Assembly (NCBI GenBank): GCA_020632575.1
Contig: JACKFH010000027.1
Span: 1 to 52,748 of the forward strand
Direction of reading: 5' to 3'
DNA from: Candidatus Omnitrophota bacterium
GTDB taxonomy: Bacteria > Hinthialibacterota > Hinthialibacteria > OLB16
Length of the DNA stretch: 52,748 nt
The notes beneath the pieces were generated by a model. That model did no database searches and was not told the origin of the DNA. It saw nothing but the letters and a program-made list of their open reading frames with translations. The stretch's first letter is position 1. Each line of letters starts with the position of its first letter. Position numbers and translations under genes: made by a program. This document shows positions 31,600-40,262 of this stretch, piece by piece.

Positions 31600-32412
31600 A
31601 TGTCTGAAGCAATTGCGGGTGGGGTCGATCATGAAATTATCACAACCAAAAGAATCGACACGGTGAAATGGATCCGGTTCAACCGTCCGGAGGTCCGCAA
31701 CGCCATTTCCAAAGAGGGAGCGGACCGCCTTCGTGAGGAGCTGGAAGGTTCAGTCGATGAGGGCGCGAGGATCGTCATTTTGACCGGAAGGGGAGGCGCC
31801 TTCTGCTCGGGGGCCGACCTCAAGGCGAATGGCCTGGAACCCGGCAAGACCGATCAACTGACCGACATTTTGGAGGAGCACTATCATCCGATGTTGATGG
31901 CGATAGCGGAACTCCCCATCCCGGTGATCGCCGCTGTCGACGGTGTAGCCGCTGGAATCGGCAGTGATATCGCACTGGCCTGTGACATCCGCCTCGCGAG
32001 TGACACGGCGGTGTTCATTGAGCTGTTCATTAACGTTGGCTTGATCCCAGATGGTGGAGGCACTTTTACTCTCCCACGTCTCATTGGAATGGGTCGAGCA
32101 ATGGAGATGGCGCTTTCAGGGCAGGGAATCAAGGCGGACCAGGCGCTCGAATGGGGTTTGGTGAATCAGGTTTATCCGGCCGATAACTTTAAGCGCCACG
32201 TGCAGGCTTACGCCGAGAAATTCACCTTCAAACCGCCACTTGCGGTCGAGCGGACCAAGCGGGCGATCCGTGAGGCTTGCGCCGAAGGGTCTTTCCATGA
32301 CGCTCTCAAACGCGAATCGCGGCTTCAGAAGGAACTCTTCACCTCTCAAGATTTCATGGAGGGAGTTTCCGCGTTTCGCGAGAAGAGATCTCCCCATTTC
32401 AGGGGACGGTGA
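31600..32412 (+). CDS. Enoyl-CoA hydratase/isomerase family protein (PaaG-like)
   Basis: A 270-residue crotonase-fold enzyme. The oxyanion-hole segments GAFCSGADLKA (67-76) and GVAAGIGSDIALA (115-127) are clear. The catalytic region reads FIELFINVGLIPDGGGTFTLPRL, where D151 of IPDGGG matches the Asp that marks PaaG-type isomerases more than classical hydratases, so 2,3-enoyl isomerisation is possible. GGAGG lies 8 bases before the ATG at 31600; an upstream in-frame ATG at 31522 is rejected. The zinc dehydrogenase starts only 3 bases after the stop, so both enzymes probably work in one acyl-CoA or aromatic/cyclic acid degradation route. Substrate not determinable. Confidence 0.9.
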   Translation: MSEAIAGGVDHEIITTKRIDTVKWIRFNRPEVRNAISKEGADRLREELEGSVDEGARIVILTGRGGAFCSGADLKANGLEPGKTDQLTDILEEHYHPMLMAIAELPIPVIAAVDGVAAGIGSDIALACDIRLASDTAVFIELFINVGLIPDGGGTFTLPRLIGMGRAMEMALSGQGIKADQALEWGLVNQVYPADNFKRHVQAYAEKFTFKPPLAVERTKRAIREACAEGSFHDALKRESRLQKELFTSQDFMEGVSAFREKRSPHFRGR

Positions 32413-32415
32413 ACC

Positions 32416-33489
32416 ATGAGCTCCATTCCCGAGGTAATGCTCGCGGCCCGGCTCTACGAACCGGGCCGCGTTGTTATTGAAAAGATCCCAACCCCCAAGC
32501 CTGGACCGGATGAAGTCCTGGTTCAGATTGCGGCTTGCGGAGTTTGCGGTTCGGATGTCCACATCACGGTCGAGAAATCCCAGTACTTGGCGGAATACCC
32601 ACGAACCCCGGGGCACGAGGCCTCGGGAAAGATTGTGGCTCTTGGAAATGGTATCCAAGACTGGCGAGTGGGCGACCGGGTCGCCATCTGGTGCGGCATT
32701 GTCTGTGGCCAATGCGAGGCATGCCGGGCGGGCGAGGAGAATCTTTGCGATCACTTCAAGGTTGCCGGCTACGATTGGGATGGGGCTTACGCCCAATACA
32801 TGAAAGTCCCGGCCCGTTGCCTCCTGAGCCTTGATGACCGTGTCCCGTTTGAAATTGGAGCAATTCTATCCGATGCGGTCTCCACTCCCTATCACGCGCT
32901 AGCCGTGCGCGGACAATTGACTCCCGGTGAGAGGGTGGCGGTATTTGGATGCGGCGGCCTTGGCCTTCATGCGGTCATGCTGGCGAAAATGCTCGGCGCC
33001 TTGGAGGTCTTCGCGGTCGACCCGCGCGAAAAAGCTTTGGATCGGGCCAAGGAGTATGGAGCGGATCACCTGATCCGAGTGGGAGAGGGCCTTCCCCCGT
33101 ACAAACAGATTCGCGAGGCCACTGAGGGGCGCGGGGTCGATGTCGCGATCGAACTGGTTGGGCGAGAGGAATCGATCGAAGAGGGGTCGAAATGTTTGGC
33201 CCGAAGGGGAAGGCTGGTTTTGGTGGGGATTGGTCGAATCCGGCCAAAGATGCCGCTGATCGAACCGTTTGTCGCCTTCAGCCACTCTATCCTCGGTTCA
33301 TTTGGGGCGCGCAAAGAGGACCTGCGAAATCTGATTGAGCATGCAGCAAATGGTCGATTCGATCTTTCTAAATCCGTTAGCGACCGTCGACCATTGGAGG
33401 ACCTCAACGACTGCCTGACCGAACTTTATGAGAAAAAGGGCGACCCGATCCGGATCGTGATTCAACCTAATGGGGATATGAACGAGTAA
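32416..33489 (+). CDS. Zinc-dependent alcohol dehydrogenase (MDR family)
   Basis: A 357-residue medium-chain dehydrogenase. The catalytic zinc site shows C44 (CGVCGSDVH) with H67-E68 (TPGHEASG); the structural zinc loop has C97, C100, C103 and C111 (CGQCEACRAGEENLC). The nucleotide fold has VAVFGCGGLGLHAVMLAK and an acidic residue after the second strand (VDPRE), which favours NAD. It resembles 6-hydroxycyclohexene-carbonyl-CoA dehydrogenase, sorbitol and threonine dehydrogenases in outline. Its start lies 3 bases after the enoyl-CoA hydratase stop, which supports a CoA-thioester or cyclic alcohol substrate (inference). It ends convergently to the second prepilin gene. Confidence 0.9.
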   Translation: MSSIPEVMLAARLYEPGRVVIEKIPTPKPGPDEVLVQIAACGVCGSDVHITVEKSQYLAEYPRTPGHEASGKIVALGNGIQDWRVGDRVAIWCGIVCGQCEACRAGEENLCDHFKVAGYDWDGAYAQYMKVPARCLLSLDDRVPFEIGAILSDAVSTPYHALAVRGQLTPGERVAVFGCGGLGLHAVMLAKMLGALEVFAVDPREKALDRAKEYGADHLIRVGEGLPPYKQIREATEGRGVDVAIELVGREESIEEGSKCLARRGRLVLVGIGRIRPKMPLIEPFVAFSHSILGSFGARKEDLRNLIEHAANGRFDLSKSVSDRRPLEDLNDCLTELYEKKGDPIRIVIQPNGDMNE

Positions 33490-33520
33490 TTGAAAAGGTT
33501 CCTGTCCCGATCGATACGGC

Positions 33521-34177
33521 TCATTTCCCCCACTTCACAATATCGCCGTGACTCCGGGTGCCATTGGTTGGGTTGTAGGTTCTCGGGCTGCCTTCCTGGA
33601 TAACCGTTCTGGCCATGGCCCATTCCCCGTAGTTGTGCTGCCCGTTGGGGCCGGGCGATAAGAAGATCCAGTTGCCGAGATAGAGTTGTTCGGGGTCGAA
33701 AGTCAAGTTTCCATTGCAGCTCTCCCCATTAAAACTTCCTCCCGCGGCGGCGCATTTCCAACCCTCGGAATAGACTCGGTAGTGTGTCAACGCCTCGCTG
33801 CGCGCTCCGGCCCCATTCCCCGCTGAATCCACAGCGCTCCTGGCGACCTGAAATTCATCGACTGGAATATCGGTGACATAGGCGACTGGAGTGGTCAGCT
33901 GACTGTAGATGATGTTGCTCCCCTCACCGCCGGCTGGATATCCACCCGAGGGATCGATGCCCACTTGCATCATCTCGAATCCATCGGCCATGTGTCTTCC
34001 CCGTTCGGTGAAATACGAAGCCATCGCGGTCTCGAGCGTTCTTAATTCCGCGTTGGCGTTGGTCACCTTGGCCCGCACCTGCGCTTCGAGAAAGTTGGGT
34101 AGAGCGATCGCGATCAAGATCAGGATGATGGCGATAACAATCAGCAATTCGATGAGGGTAAAACCACGCTTCTTCAT
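33521..34177 (-). CDS. Second type IV prepilin / pseudopilin-like protein
   Basis: A 218-residue product. The leader MKKRG is cut before F6; then FTLIELLIVIAIILILIAIA with E10 as mature Glu5. The helix continues as NFLEAQVRAKVTNANAEL, close to that of the first prepilin. The globular part has four cysteines or fewer and ends YNPTNGTRSHGDIVKWGK, matching the tail of the first prepilin. GGAGG sits 5 bases before the ATG at 34177. The strong promoter at 34227-34255 suggests a single-gene unit. The two prepilins lie 16 kb apart, with no export machinery between, so they are likely scattered minor/major pilins using machinery elsewhere. Confidence 0.88.
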   Translation of the reverse strand: MKKRGFTLIELLIVIAIILILIAIALPNFLEAQVRAKVTNANAELRTLETAMASYFTERGRHMADGFEMMQVGIDPSGGYPAGGEGSNIIYSQLTTPVAYVTDIPVDEFQVARSAVDSAGNGAGARSEALTHYRVYSEGWKCAAAGGSFNGESCNGNLTFDPEQLYLGNWIFLSPGPNGQHNYGEWAMARTVIQEGSPRTYNPTNGTRSHGDIVKWGK

Positions 34178-34226
34178 AGGGGCCTCCAAGCCGAAGATAG
34201 GAACATCAGTGTTTCCGAACGGGCCT

Positions 34227-34255
34227 ATAATCTAATCGGATGAGGAGGCTGTCAA
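34227..34255 (-). promoter_or_regulatory. Promoter of the second prepilin gene
   Basis: On the minus strand TTGACA (34255-34250) is perfect and a 17-base spacer leads to GATTAT (34232-34227, 4/6). The start of transcription would be about 45 bases before the ATG at 34177. Confidence 0.6.
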
Positions 34256-34295
34256 TCAAAAAATCGCACAATCGGGAAAAATTCCGATGGACCGG

Positions 34296-34586
34296 TCAAT
34301 TCCTCCAATCAAGAATCTTGAACCGGATGAATCGAAATAGTTTGTACAACAGCACCAGGGTCAGTCCAATTCCCAAGAAAAATGAACCGATCATCATCCA
34401 CTCGAAATACCAAGGGGCGGATTCTGTGGTCGACACGTATCCAACTGAAATGAAAAAGGAAACCACAAAACAGAATCCGTCGAGAATCCAAAGGACGAGA
34501 GTGAAGGAGGGAAAATTGACCGGCTTCGGCAGATTCTTCGCGTTAGCCGGAGGGACCAGCACGATATCCTCATCATCTTGTCGCAT
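34296..34586 (-). CDS. Small hypothetical membrane protein A
   Basis: A 96-residue protein with two predicted TM helices (LVLWILDGFCFVVSFFISV and WMMIGSFFLGIGLTLVLLYK), a charged N-terminus with acidic MRQDDEDIV and a basic C-terminus. GGGAGG lies just upstream; the second of two adjacent ATG codons (34586) has the better spacing, the first is 34589. It overlaps the end of the upstream gene by about 14-17 bases, showing translational coupling. I do not recognise a family. Confidence 0.6.
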   Translation of the reverse strand: MRQDDEDIVLVPPANAKNLPKPVNFPSFTLVLWILDGFCFVVSFFISVGYVSTTESAPWYFEWMMIGSFFLGIGLTLVLLYKLFRFIRFKILDWRN

Positions 34587-34992
34587 CATAAACCTCCCGA
34601 ACGGTCAGACTCAGACCAGGCAAGAAGAACAGGTTAAGGACCGTAAGAACGGCGACCGCAATCAACCACTTCCGGGCAACACCCAAACCAGTTTCGCCGT
34701 GTTTCCTCCAGTCGAAAATCGCATAAGCCGGAAACACGAGGATCAAAGCAGTCGTAGCCGCCGCGACCAAGAATTGAACCGATTCGAAGATGTCGATGAA
34801 TGAGGCAATCGGATTGTAGACCTTGTAGGAGAACCAGAGGAACCCACCGACTAAGGCGCCGGACCAGACCAGTGGCAGGCATATCAACGTGAGAAGAAAG
34901 AAGACCACGAGACTTTGGGTATTACTTCCGGACCTCTTCCGCCCATCCCTTCCACCGATTGTGAACTCGTTAAGTCTTTCATCCTGGCTCAT
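34573..34992 (-). CDS. Small hypothetical membrane protein B
   Basis: A 139-residue protein with three TM helices (LVVFFLLTLICLPLVWSGAL, a second around FLVAAATTALILVFPAYAIF, and a third around WLIAVAVLTVLNLFFLPGL). GGAGG precedes the ATG at 34992 with 10-base spacing. The order of polar N-terminus, helix pair and helix resembles many uncharacterised bacterial membrane proteins; no family was recognised. It is coupled by overlap to the next gene and lies 58 bases after the third membrane gene of this group. Confidence 0.65.
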   Translation of the reverse strand: MSQDERLNEFTIGGRDGRKRSGSNTQSLVVFFLLTLICLPLVWSGALVGGFLWFSYKVYNPIASFIDIFESVQFLVAAATTALILVFPAYAIFDWRKHGETGLGVARKWLIAVAVLTVLNLFFLPGLSLTVREVYDATR

Positions 34993-35050
34993 CCAGTTCG
35001 AACCTCCATTCAAGACCATAAAACGTGGATTGATCTCCTAATTTGATCAA

Positions 35051-35593
35051 TCAAAACAAGACTTCGAATACGCGTAGGACGCAACCGGCAAGGCAGCAAA
35101 TCCAGAGCAGTATGAATGGCACGGAGACACCCCAGATTCCCACTCCCAAGAAGTAGATCGGATTCACGAAGGACCGATGAATCGCGCCCGCCTTCAGAGC
35201 AATGGCAAAGCCAACTATAAATTCAACGACAAAGAAAAAGCATGTGCACACTCCGAGGGGATATTTTTCGGTCGTCATGAGAGAGCTCAAGAAGAATGCT
35301 GCTGGAAGTAGAAAACCTTGCCCAACTCCTAGCAGAACGAAGGTCAATTTCCGATTCTTTAGCAAACCTGATTGGATAAGGAATGTGATCCCGAAAGCAC
35401 TTTGAAAAAAACAACTTGAAAGATAGGCTACGAACCAAGCGCCCGCAGGATGGTTCCAGGCAAGATAAAAACCGGTAATACCGGTGTACGGAATAATCGG
35501 TGTATTGATCACCCCCAACCAAAACGCGGTCTTCGCGATCAAGAGCGACCTCGCGGCTTTCTCGTTTTCTGTATGGGCTTCTATCATCTCCAC
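35051..35593 (-). CDS. Hypothetical membrane protein C
   Basis: A protein of about 180 residues with five hydrophobic segments (for example IAKTAFWLGVINTPIIPY, FVAYLSSCFFQSAFGITFLI, LTFVLLGVGQGFLLPAAFFL, GVCTCFFFVVEFIVGFAIAL, PFILLWICCLAGCVL). The N-terminus is acidic and charged. I took GTG 35593 as start because GGAGG lies 8 bases upstream; ATG 35587 and ATG 35629 are possible. Cys-rich TM segments (CCLAGC) are notable. It leads a group of three membrane genes on one strand. No family was recognised. Confidence 0.62.
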   Translation of the reverse strand: MEMIEAHTENEKAARSLLIAKTAFWLGVINTPIIPYTGITGFYLAWNHPAGAWFVAYLSSCFFQSAFGITFLIQSGLLKNRKLTFVLLGVGQGFLLPAAFFLSSLMTTEKYPLGVCTCFFFVVEFIVGFAIALKAGAIHRSFVNPIYFLGVGIWGVSVPFILLWICCLAGCVLRVFEVLF

Positions 35594-35780
35594 TGAACCC
35601 ACCTCCCTACCCATCCGACTAAGACGCATGGTCCGTGCCAGGAAGGAGTGGAATAATCAATGCGGAAAAACTGAGGAAATCCCAGGAAATACGAGATTCA
35701 CCGAATGAATGTGGTTCAGTAACGACAAAATCTGTCGATGCGATGCGACAAAAGATGGAGGTTGGATAACTTCTACCTCC

Positions 35781-36731
35781 TCAACGCCTTCTCACCACAT
35801 CCAGATACACAGCCCCCAGTATCACCAACCCCTTCACTACATACTGGAGCGAGAAATGGACGCCCGCTTGGTTGAGGCCCTTGTCGAGGATGCCGATGAT
35901 GATGGCGCCGATGAGGGTGCCGTGGACCGTGCCGATGCCGCCGGTGAAACTGGTGCCGCCAACCACCACCGCCGCGATGGCGTCGAGCTCGAAACCCTCG
36001 CCCGAGGCCGGTTCAGCGGAGTAGAGCTGGGAGGCATGGATGAGGCCCGCGACCCCAGCCATTAAAGCACAGAGGATATAGACCACGGTCTCCCGTCGCA
36101 CGACCGGGACACCTGAGAGTTGGGCGGCGAGACGGTTCCCGCCGATGGCGTAGAGATGACGGCCGAACAGGGTTCCATGCAAGATCACCGCGCCGATTGC
36201 GAAGAGGATCAGCATGATCAGAACCGGATAGGGAACGATCCCCCAGAAGCGGCCGTTCCCGATCGCGAGGAAGGCGGTCTGCGAATCGGGGACAATCATG
36301 GGGCGTCCCTGGTTGAATCGAAGCGCCAGTCCCCGTGCGATCTGCATCGTGGCGAGTGTGATGATGAAGGGCGGCATCCGGGTCTTAGCGGCGGAGAGTC
36401 CGTTGAATAGACCGATTCCCATCGCGGCGCCTAATCCCGCGAGAATGCCAAGCGTGAATTGCCCGCCTCCCGAGACCGAACCCTCCAAGACCGTGAGCGT
36501 GAAGACCGCGCTGGTTCCGACGAGTGCGACCACCGCGCCGACCGAGAGATCGATGCCGCCGATCAGGATGGTGAGAGTCATCCCCAGGGCGAGGATGGCG
36601 TTGACCGAAATTTGTTGGGTCAGGTCGATCAGGTTCTCGACCGCCAGGAAGTTCGGAACCCAGATCCGAAACAGAATGAGCAGACCGACCACCGATGCCA
36701 GCAGTGGGCCCATCTTGCGGAGCTGGCTCAC
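35781..36731 (-). CDS. rbsC: Ribose-type sugar ABC transporter permease (RbsC family)
   Basis: A 316-residue permease with about eight to ten TM helices. The family signature is present: NAILALGMTLTILIGGIDLSVGAVVAL, GIGLFNG, PPFIITLATMQIARGLAL and the cytoplasmic GFELDAIAAVVVGGTSFTGGIGTVHGT. Such proteins carry ribose, galactose, xylose, autoinducer-2 or similar sugars. Start ATG 36731 overlaps the stop of the binding protein gene by four bases (ATGA). No ABC ATPase (RbsA) follows or precedes, so the importer is incomplete in this window. Substrate unknown. Confidence 0.92.
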   Translation of the reverse strand: MSQLRKMGPLLASVVGLLILFRIWVPNFLAVENLIDLTQQISVNAILALGMTLTILIGGIDLSVGAVVALVGTSAVFTLTVLEGSVSGGGQFTLGILAGLGAAMGIGLFNGLSAAKTRMPPFIITLATMQIARGLALRFNQGRPMIVPDSQTAFLAIGNGRFWGIVPYPVLIMLILFAIGAVILHGTLFGRHLYAIGGNRLAAQLSGVPVVRRETVVYILCALMAGVAGLIHASQLYSAEPASGEGFELDAIAAVVVGGTSFTGGIGTVHGTLIGAIIIGILDKGLNQAGVHFSLQYVVKGLVILGAVYLDVVRRR

Positions 36732-37681
36732 GATCCGCTCTCGCCCTCGCTTAGAAAATCATCGGCGTTCTTGGCGGTGACCAATTCGACCGGGATGACC
36801 ACATTCTTGGGAACCTCCTCGCCATTGATGTGCTTGTAAGCCTGCTCGGCGGCGGCCTTCCCGATCTCTTTCGGAAACTGGGCGGAGGTCGAATGAAGTT
36901 TACCCGCCTTGATCGCAGCGATCCCTTCTTTAGAGCCATCAACTGTGACGACCGTCACCTCATCCAATTTGCCCGCCGACTCAAGAGCGGAGATGGCCCC
37001 CAGGGCGCTGGGGTCGTTGATGGGGAAGACCGCGTTGAGTTCGGGGAACCGTCCGATGAGATCGCGCATGACCGGTCTCGCCCCTTCGCGAGTGCCCTCC
37101 CCTTCCTGGATATCGAGAATCTCGATGCCCGGGTGCTTGGCCGCCTCTTCCTTAAAACCGTCGACCCGGTCAATACAGGCCTTGTTCACCGAAAGATGGA
37201 GGATGACCACCTTCGACTCGGGTTGAACCTCGGCCAGTGCACGAGCGGCAAGCCGCCCCGCCTCGACATTGTCGGAGGCGACCTGGCAGAGGACCAAGTC
37301 CTCGTCCTTCACCGGAGCATCGACAATGATGCACGGAATCCCCTTCTCCTTGGCCTGGATCAGGCTCCCCTTTATCCCCTCCCAGTTGACCGGGTTGATA
37401 AAGATGGCGTCGGCCCCCTGGAGGATGAGATCGGAAATGTCGTTCTTCTGTTTGAGGCTGTTGAACTGGGAGTCGAGGGTGATCAGCTCATCCCCATGCG
37501 CCGCAATCACCTCTTTCAACCCATTGTTCAGATCGACAAAGAAGGGATTGTTGAGAGTTTGATAGACGACCCCAAACTTCCTGGATGAATTCTCTTCGGG
37601 AGCGGGACCGTTCCCCCCGCAGCCCAAATGGAGAAACAAGATAGAAATGGCGCTAACGCCAAGGAAAAGTTTTTTAAGCAT
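36728..37681 (-). CDS. rbsB: Sugar ABC transporter substrate-binding lipoprotein (RbsB family)
   Basis: A 317-residue lipoprotein. GGAGG precedes the ATG at 37681; the signal ends with LFLHLGC, a lipobox placing the mature Cys near residue 19. The type I periplasmic binding fold follows: KFGVVYQTLNNPFFVDLNNGLKE, QGADAIFINPVNWEGIKGSLIQ, IVDAPVKDEDLV, VASDNVEAGRLAARAL, FPINDPSALGAISALESAGK. These match RbsB/LsrB-type binding proteins of sugars. It is transcribed first, then the permease. The ligand is unknown. Confidence 0.92.
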   Translation of the reverse strand: MLKKLFLGVSAISILFLHLGCGGNGPAPEENSSRKFGVVYQTLNNPFFVDLNNGLKEVIAAHGDELITLDSQFNSLKQKNDISDLILQGADAIFINPVNWEGIKGSLIQAKEKGIPCIIVDAPVKDEDLVLCQVASDNVEAGRLAARALAEVQPESKVVILHLSVNKACIDRVDGFKEEAAKHPGIEILDIQEGEGTREGARPVMRDLIGRFPELNAVFPINDPSALGAISALESAGKLDEVTVVTVDGSKEGIAAIKAGKLHSTSAQFPKEIGKAAAEQAYKHINGEEVPKNVVIPVELVTAKNADDFLSEGESGS

Positions 37682-38372
37682 CGGGGCCTCCATACTCAAT
37701 CAATGCAAGCGCCGGATACGATAGTCGCAATCGTGCGCTGCCTCAAGGAAGAGGAAGATCCTTTGCGCCCAAGAAGCTCAATAGCGGCGGGAGATCTCGC
37801 CGTGGAAAGGGCACTCGGCCCGCTTGTCGATGCAAAAAAAGTGTCAGAGGAAGTTCAAATTCACTTGACATCTCGCATTGGGGTTCTAGATTACCTTCTT
37901 GGCGCGCACCGCACCTAATCTATGCGCCCCACTGTCCCGAGGTGGAGCAAGAGCACTGCCCGAGAGGCTAGTTCTCTCCCTCCCTTCGAATGACCTCGCC
38001 TGAAATTGTGAGTCTCTTGGTTCGGATTTTTGTGATTGCTCAAAAGGGCCTAATCAGCCGGAGGCGGCGGGATGGACAAAGGCCAGTTTCAACAATCCAT
38101 CCGTAGTAATCCATTCTCGGTCATCAAGGCAAATATCGCCGTCCGAACAACCTCAAAAGGGAAAAGACCCCAAGCAAGGAGTCCACCTCCTCTTGCTTGA
38201 AAAAGTCGGGACCGCTACCTCGGCGGGCTGTCCGGCGCCTCCGCCCATCATGGAGGGGGAACCAGGCTTAATAGCCTTCTCCGTCCCACACCCCGCACCT
38301 CCGGAAAGAGTCCGCCGCTCCATGCGGAATGAAGTTTTCCAATTCGTATTCGTTCATCTGAAGGAGAAAACC
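37682..38372. other. Divergent intergenic region between rbsB and the DUF3748 gene
   Basis: About 690 bases. A 71-codon frame at 37703-37918 has no ribosome site and no recognisable product, so it is not called. A candidate promoter on the plus strand lies at 37865-37892. The rest shows no terminator, repeat or RNA gene that I can support. A long leader or a small RNA is possible. Confidence 0.4.
37865..37892 (+). promoter_or_regulatory. Candidate promoter in the rbsB-DUF3748 gap
   Basis: A perfect TTGACA (37865-37870) with a 16-base spacer and TAGATT (37887-37892, 4/6). The next start codon in this direction is 480 bases away (38373), so it would give a long leader RNA or drive an unrecognised small transcript. 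Confidence 0.35.
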
Positions 38373-40133
38373 ATGAGAAGGCTTTGTTTCGTTGTTCTAG
38401 TCTTTGCTTTTCTATTCCCTCAATCCGCCCAATCCTGGTGGGAGGAAAGACAACTTACATTCGACACCGACAGGAATCACCAGCTCGACAACAACCTCAA
38501 CTGGTCCCCCGACTGCAAATGGGTGGGCTATGACACCAGGGCGTTTGGCGATTTCGGCGGAATTGGCAACACGTTGACCCTCGAAAAGGTCAACATCGAC
38601 ACGCAGAGTATCATCGTCATGTACACCGCTCCGAACGTAATCCCATTGAATGGCTTTGGTCCGGGCACGGGAGCAGTGAGCTTCTTTCCTTATGGCGACG
38701 CAGTAGTCGCCATCCGAGGCCTTGATGGAATCCAATATGGTGGAACCGCACGGTTCGGAGCGATGGTGACTCCGACCGATGGGTCCGTGGGCAGCTATGG
38801 TTACTATGTCACCGACGCGCGAGACGTGACCCCGCCCTTCACTCCCGGCGCCCTTCGAGGCGGATCGCACCGTCACGAGCCAAGCGGCGACGGGGAATGG
38901 GTCGGATTCACCTACAACGACCAGATCATGGAGAGCCTGGGCACAAACCTGCGAACCATCGGCGTAACCAAACTGGGTCTGCCGGTCAACGTGGACAGTG
39001 CGCTGGGAAACCAGAACGGCAACTTCACGGTCTTAGTGGTCAAAGTGAAGCCTGTCGGCGAGATCGTTCCGGGCAGCGATGACATATACCAAGGATCCGA
39101 CGATTCCTGGGTCGGCGAGTACGGTTATCAAAAACCGGACGGCACATGGCAACGGGCGCGCGCCTTCATTGGGCGGACAGTGACCGAGTCAGGGGGAACT
39201 CGCAATGAGGTCTACATTGCGGACATCCCTGAGGACATCACGGTCGCGGGACCGGATGGCCCCCTCGAAGGGACGGAGACCACTTTCCCGATGCCGCCAG
39301 CCGGCACGGTCCAGCGTCGGTTGACCTACAGCGATAGCAACTGTGGCGGTATTATCCGGTGCAGTTTGGATGGCAAATGGATCGCGTTCACGCGTGGCGG
39401 TCAGGTCTGGATCGTCTCTCCGCTCGGCGGCGACCCGATCCAAGTCACCACCCTGGCGAGCTCCGCCTCTAAGCCATGGTGGGATCCGTCGGGAGCTTAT
39501 CTTTACTGCATCTCGGACAACTCGATCTGGATGACCAATGTCATCGAGGGAGACCCCGCCTTCGGGGAATCGGTAAGAATCACCGATCCGACTCTTTATC
39601 CCGGGATTCCGCCCGACGCGCTCTGTGTTTCCCCGGACGGTCAGTGGATCGCTTTCAACCGGAAACTGGATCGTGGCGATGGCGTCACATTGAACCAGGT
39701 GTTCATTGTGGCGATTCGCAAGCTGGCGATTCTCGATATCAAACCCGGCGATTGCCCGAACCAGTTCACGGTGAACAAGCAGAACAAGGGCAAGATCCCG
39801 ATGGCTATTCTGGGCTCGCCCGAACTCGATGTCGCCGACATCGATGTGGCCTCGATCAATATCAATGGGGTGGCCTTCCCGGTGAAGTCGCCCTCGGTCG
39901 CGGATGTGTCCGGGCCGGGCGAATCGGTTTGCGACTGTGGAACCGGTCCGGATGGTTACCCGGATCTGGTCCTGCATTTTTCACAGGAAGATGTTGTCGA
40001 GGCGCTGGGTCTGGAGGCGCTTTCGGAGGATGCCGAAGTCGACGTGACTGTTTTCGCTAACCAGAACGACGGCCTCGAGGTTCAGGCCACCGATTGCATG
40101 ACGATCCACTTTGCGGGAAAGGGCCATGAGTGA
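38373..40133 (+). CDS. Secreted DUF3748 (YidR-like) beta-propeller with C-terminal extension
   Basis: A 586-residue exported protein; AAGGAG six bases before ATG 38373 and a signal peptide ending QSAQS. The body matches DUF3748, the family of E. coli YidR: ERQLTFDTDRNHQLDNNLNW at the start, then ARDVTPPFTPGALRGGSHRH, WVGFTYNDQIM, and a series of WD40/TolB-like blades (DGKWIAFTRGGQVWIVSPLGG, DGQWIAFNRKL). After residue 445 a separate module begins (LDIKPGDCPNQFTVNKQNKG, then IPMAILGSPELD), a beta-sandwich type found repeatedly at the ends of secreted proteins in Planctomycetes-like bacteria; it is absent from YidR. Propeller function is unknown. The gene is isolated and ends with a terminator-like hairpin. 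Confidence 0.85.
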   Translation: MRRLCFVVLVFAFLFPQSAQSWWEERQLTFDTDRNHQLDNNLNWSPDCKWVGYDTRAFGDFGGIGNTLTLEKVNIDTQSIIVMYTAPNVIPLNGFGPGTGAVSFFPYGDAVVAIRGLDGIQYGGTARFGAMVTPTDGSVGSYGYYVTDARDVTPPFTPGALRGGSHRHEPSGDGEWVGFTYNDQIMESLGTNLRTIGVTKLGLPVNVDSALGNQNGNFTVLVVKVKPVGEIVPGSDDIYQGSDDSWVGEYGYQKPDGTWQRARAFIGRTVTESGGTRNEVYIADIPEDITVAGPDGPLEGTETTFPMPPAGTVQRRLTYSDSNCGGIIRCSLDGKWIAFTRGGQVWIVSPLGGDPIQVTTLASSASKPWWDPSGAYLYCISDNSIWMTNVIEGDPAFGESVRITDPTLYPGIPPDALCVSPDGQWIAFNRKLDRGDGVTLNQVFIVAIRKLAILDIKPGDCPNQFTVNKQNKGKIPMAILGSPELDVADIDVASININGVAFPVKSPSVADVSGPGESVCDCGTGPDGYPDLVLHFSQEDVVEALGLEALSEDAEVDVTVFANQNDGLEVQATDCMTIHFAGKGHE

Positions 40134-40225
40134 TTGATTTCAATAGATCGCGATGGCTCTTTAAGCGGTAGAGGATAGCAGGACCGTCCGTCAAATGATG
40201 ACGGGTGGAGATTCGAGTGTTGCTA

Positions 40226-40262
40226 GAAGCCCCACGGAACGCGGAGCGCTCTGTGGGGCTTC
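40226..40262 (+). terminator. Hairpin terminator after the DUF3748 gene
   Basis: A 10-bp perfect stem GAAGCCCCAC/GTGGGGCTTC encloses a 17-base loop containing a small GCG/CGC stem. Only a short ATTT follows on the plus strand, so efficiency may be moderate. It overlaps the stop codon of the convergent reductase-like gene and may work in both directions. Confidence 0.55.

Noticed and set aside
37628..37918. 96-codon plus-strand frame overlapping the start of rbsB
   Set aside because: First part is antisense to rbsB; the rest has no ribosome site or recognisable fold. Kept only as an intergenic note.
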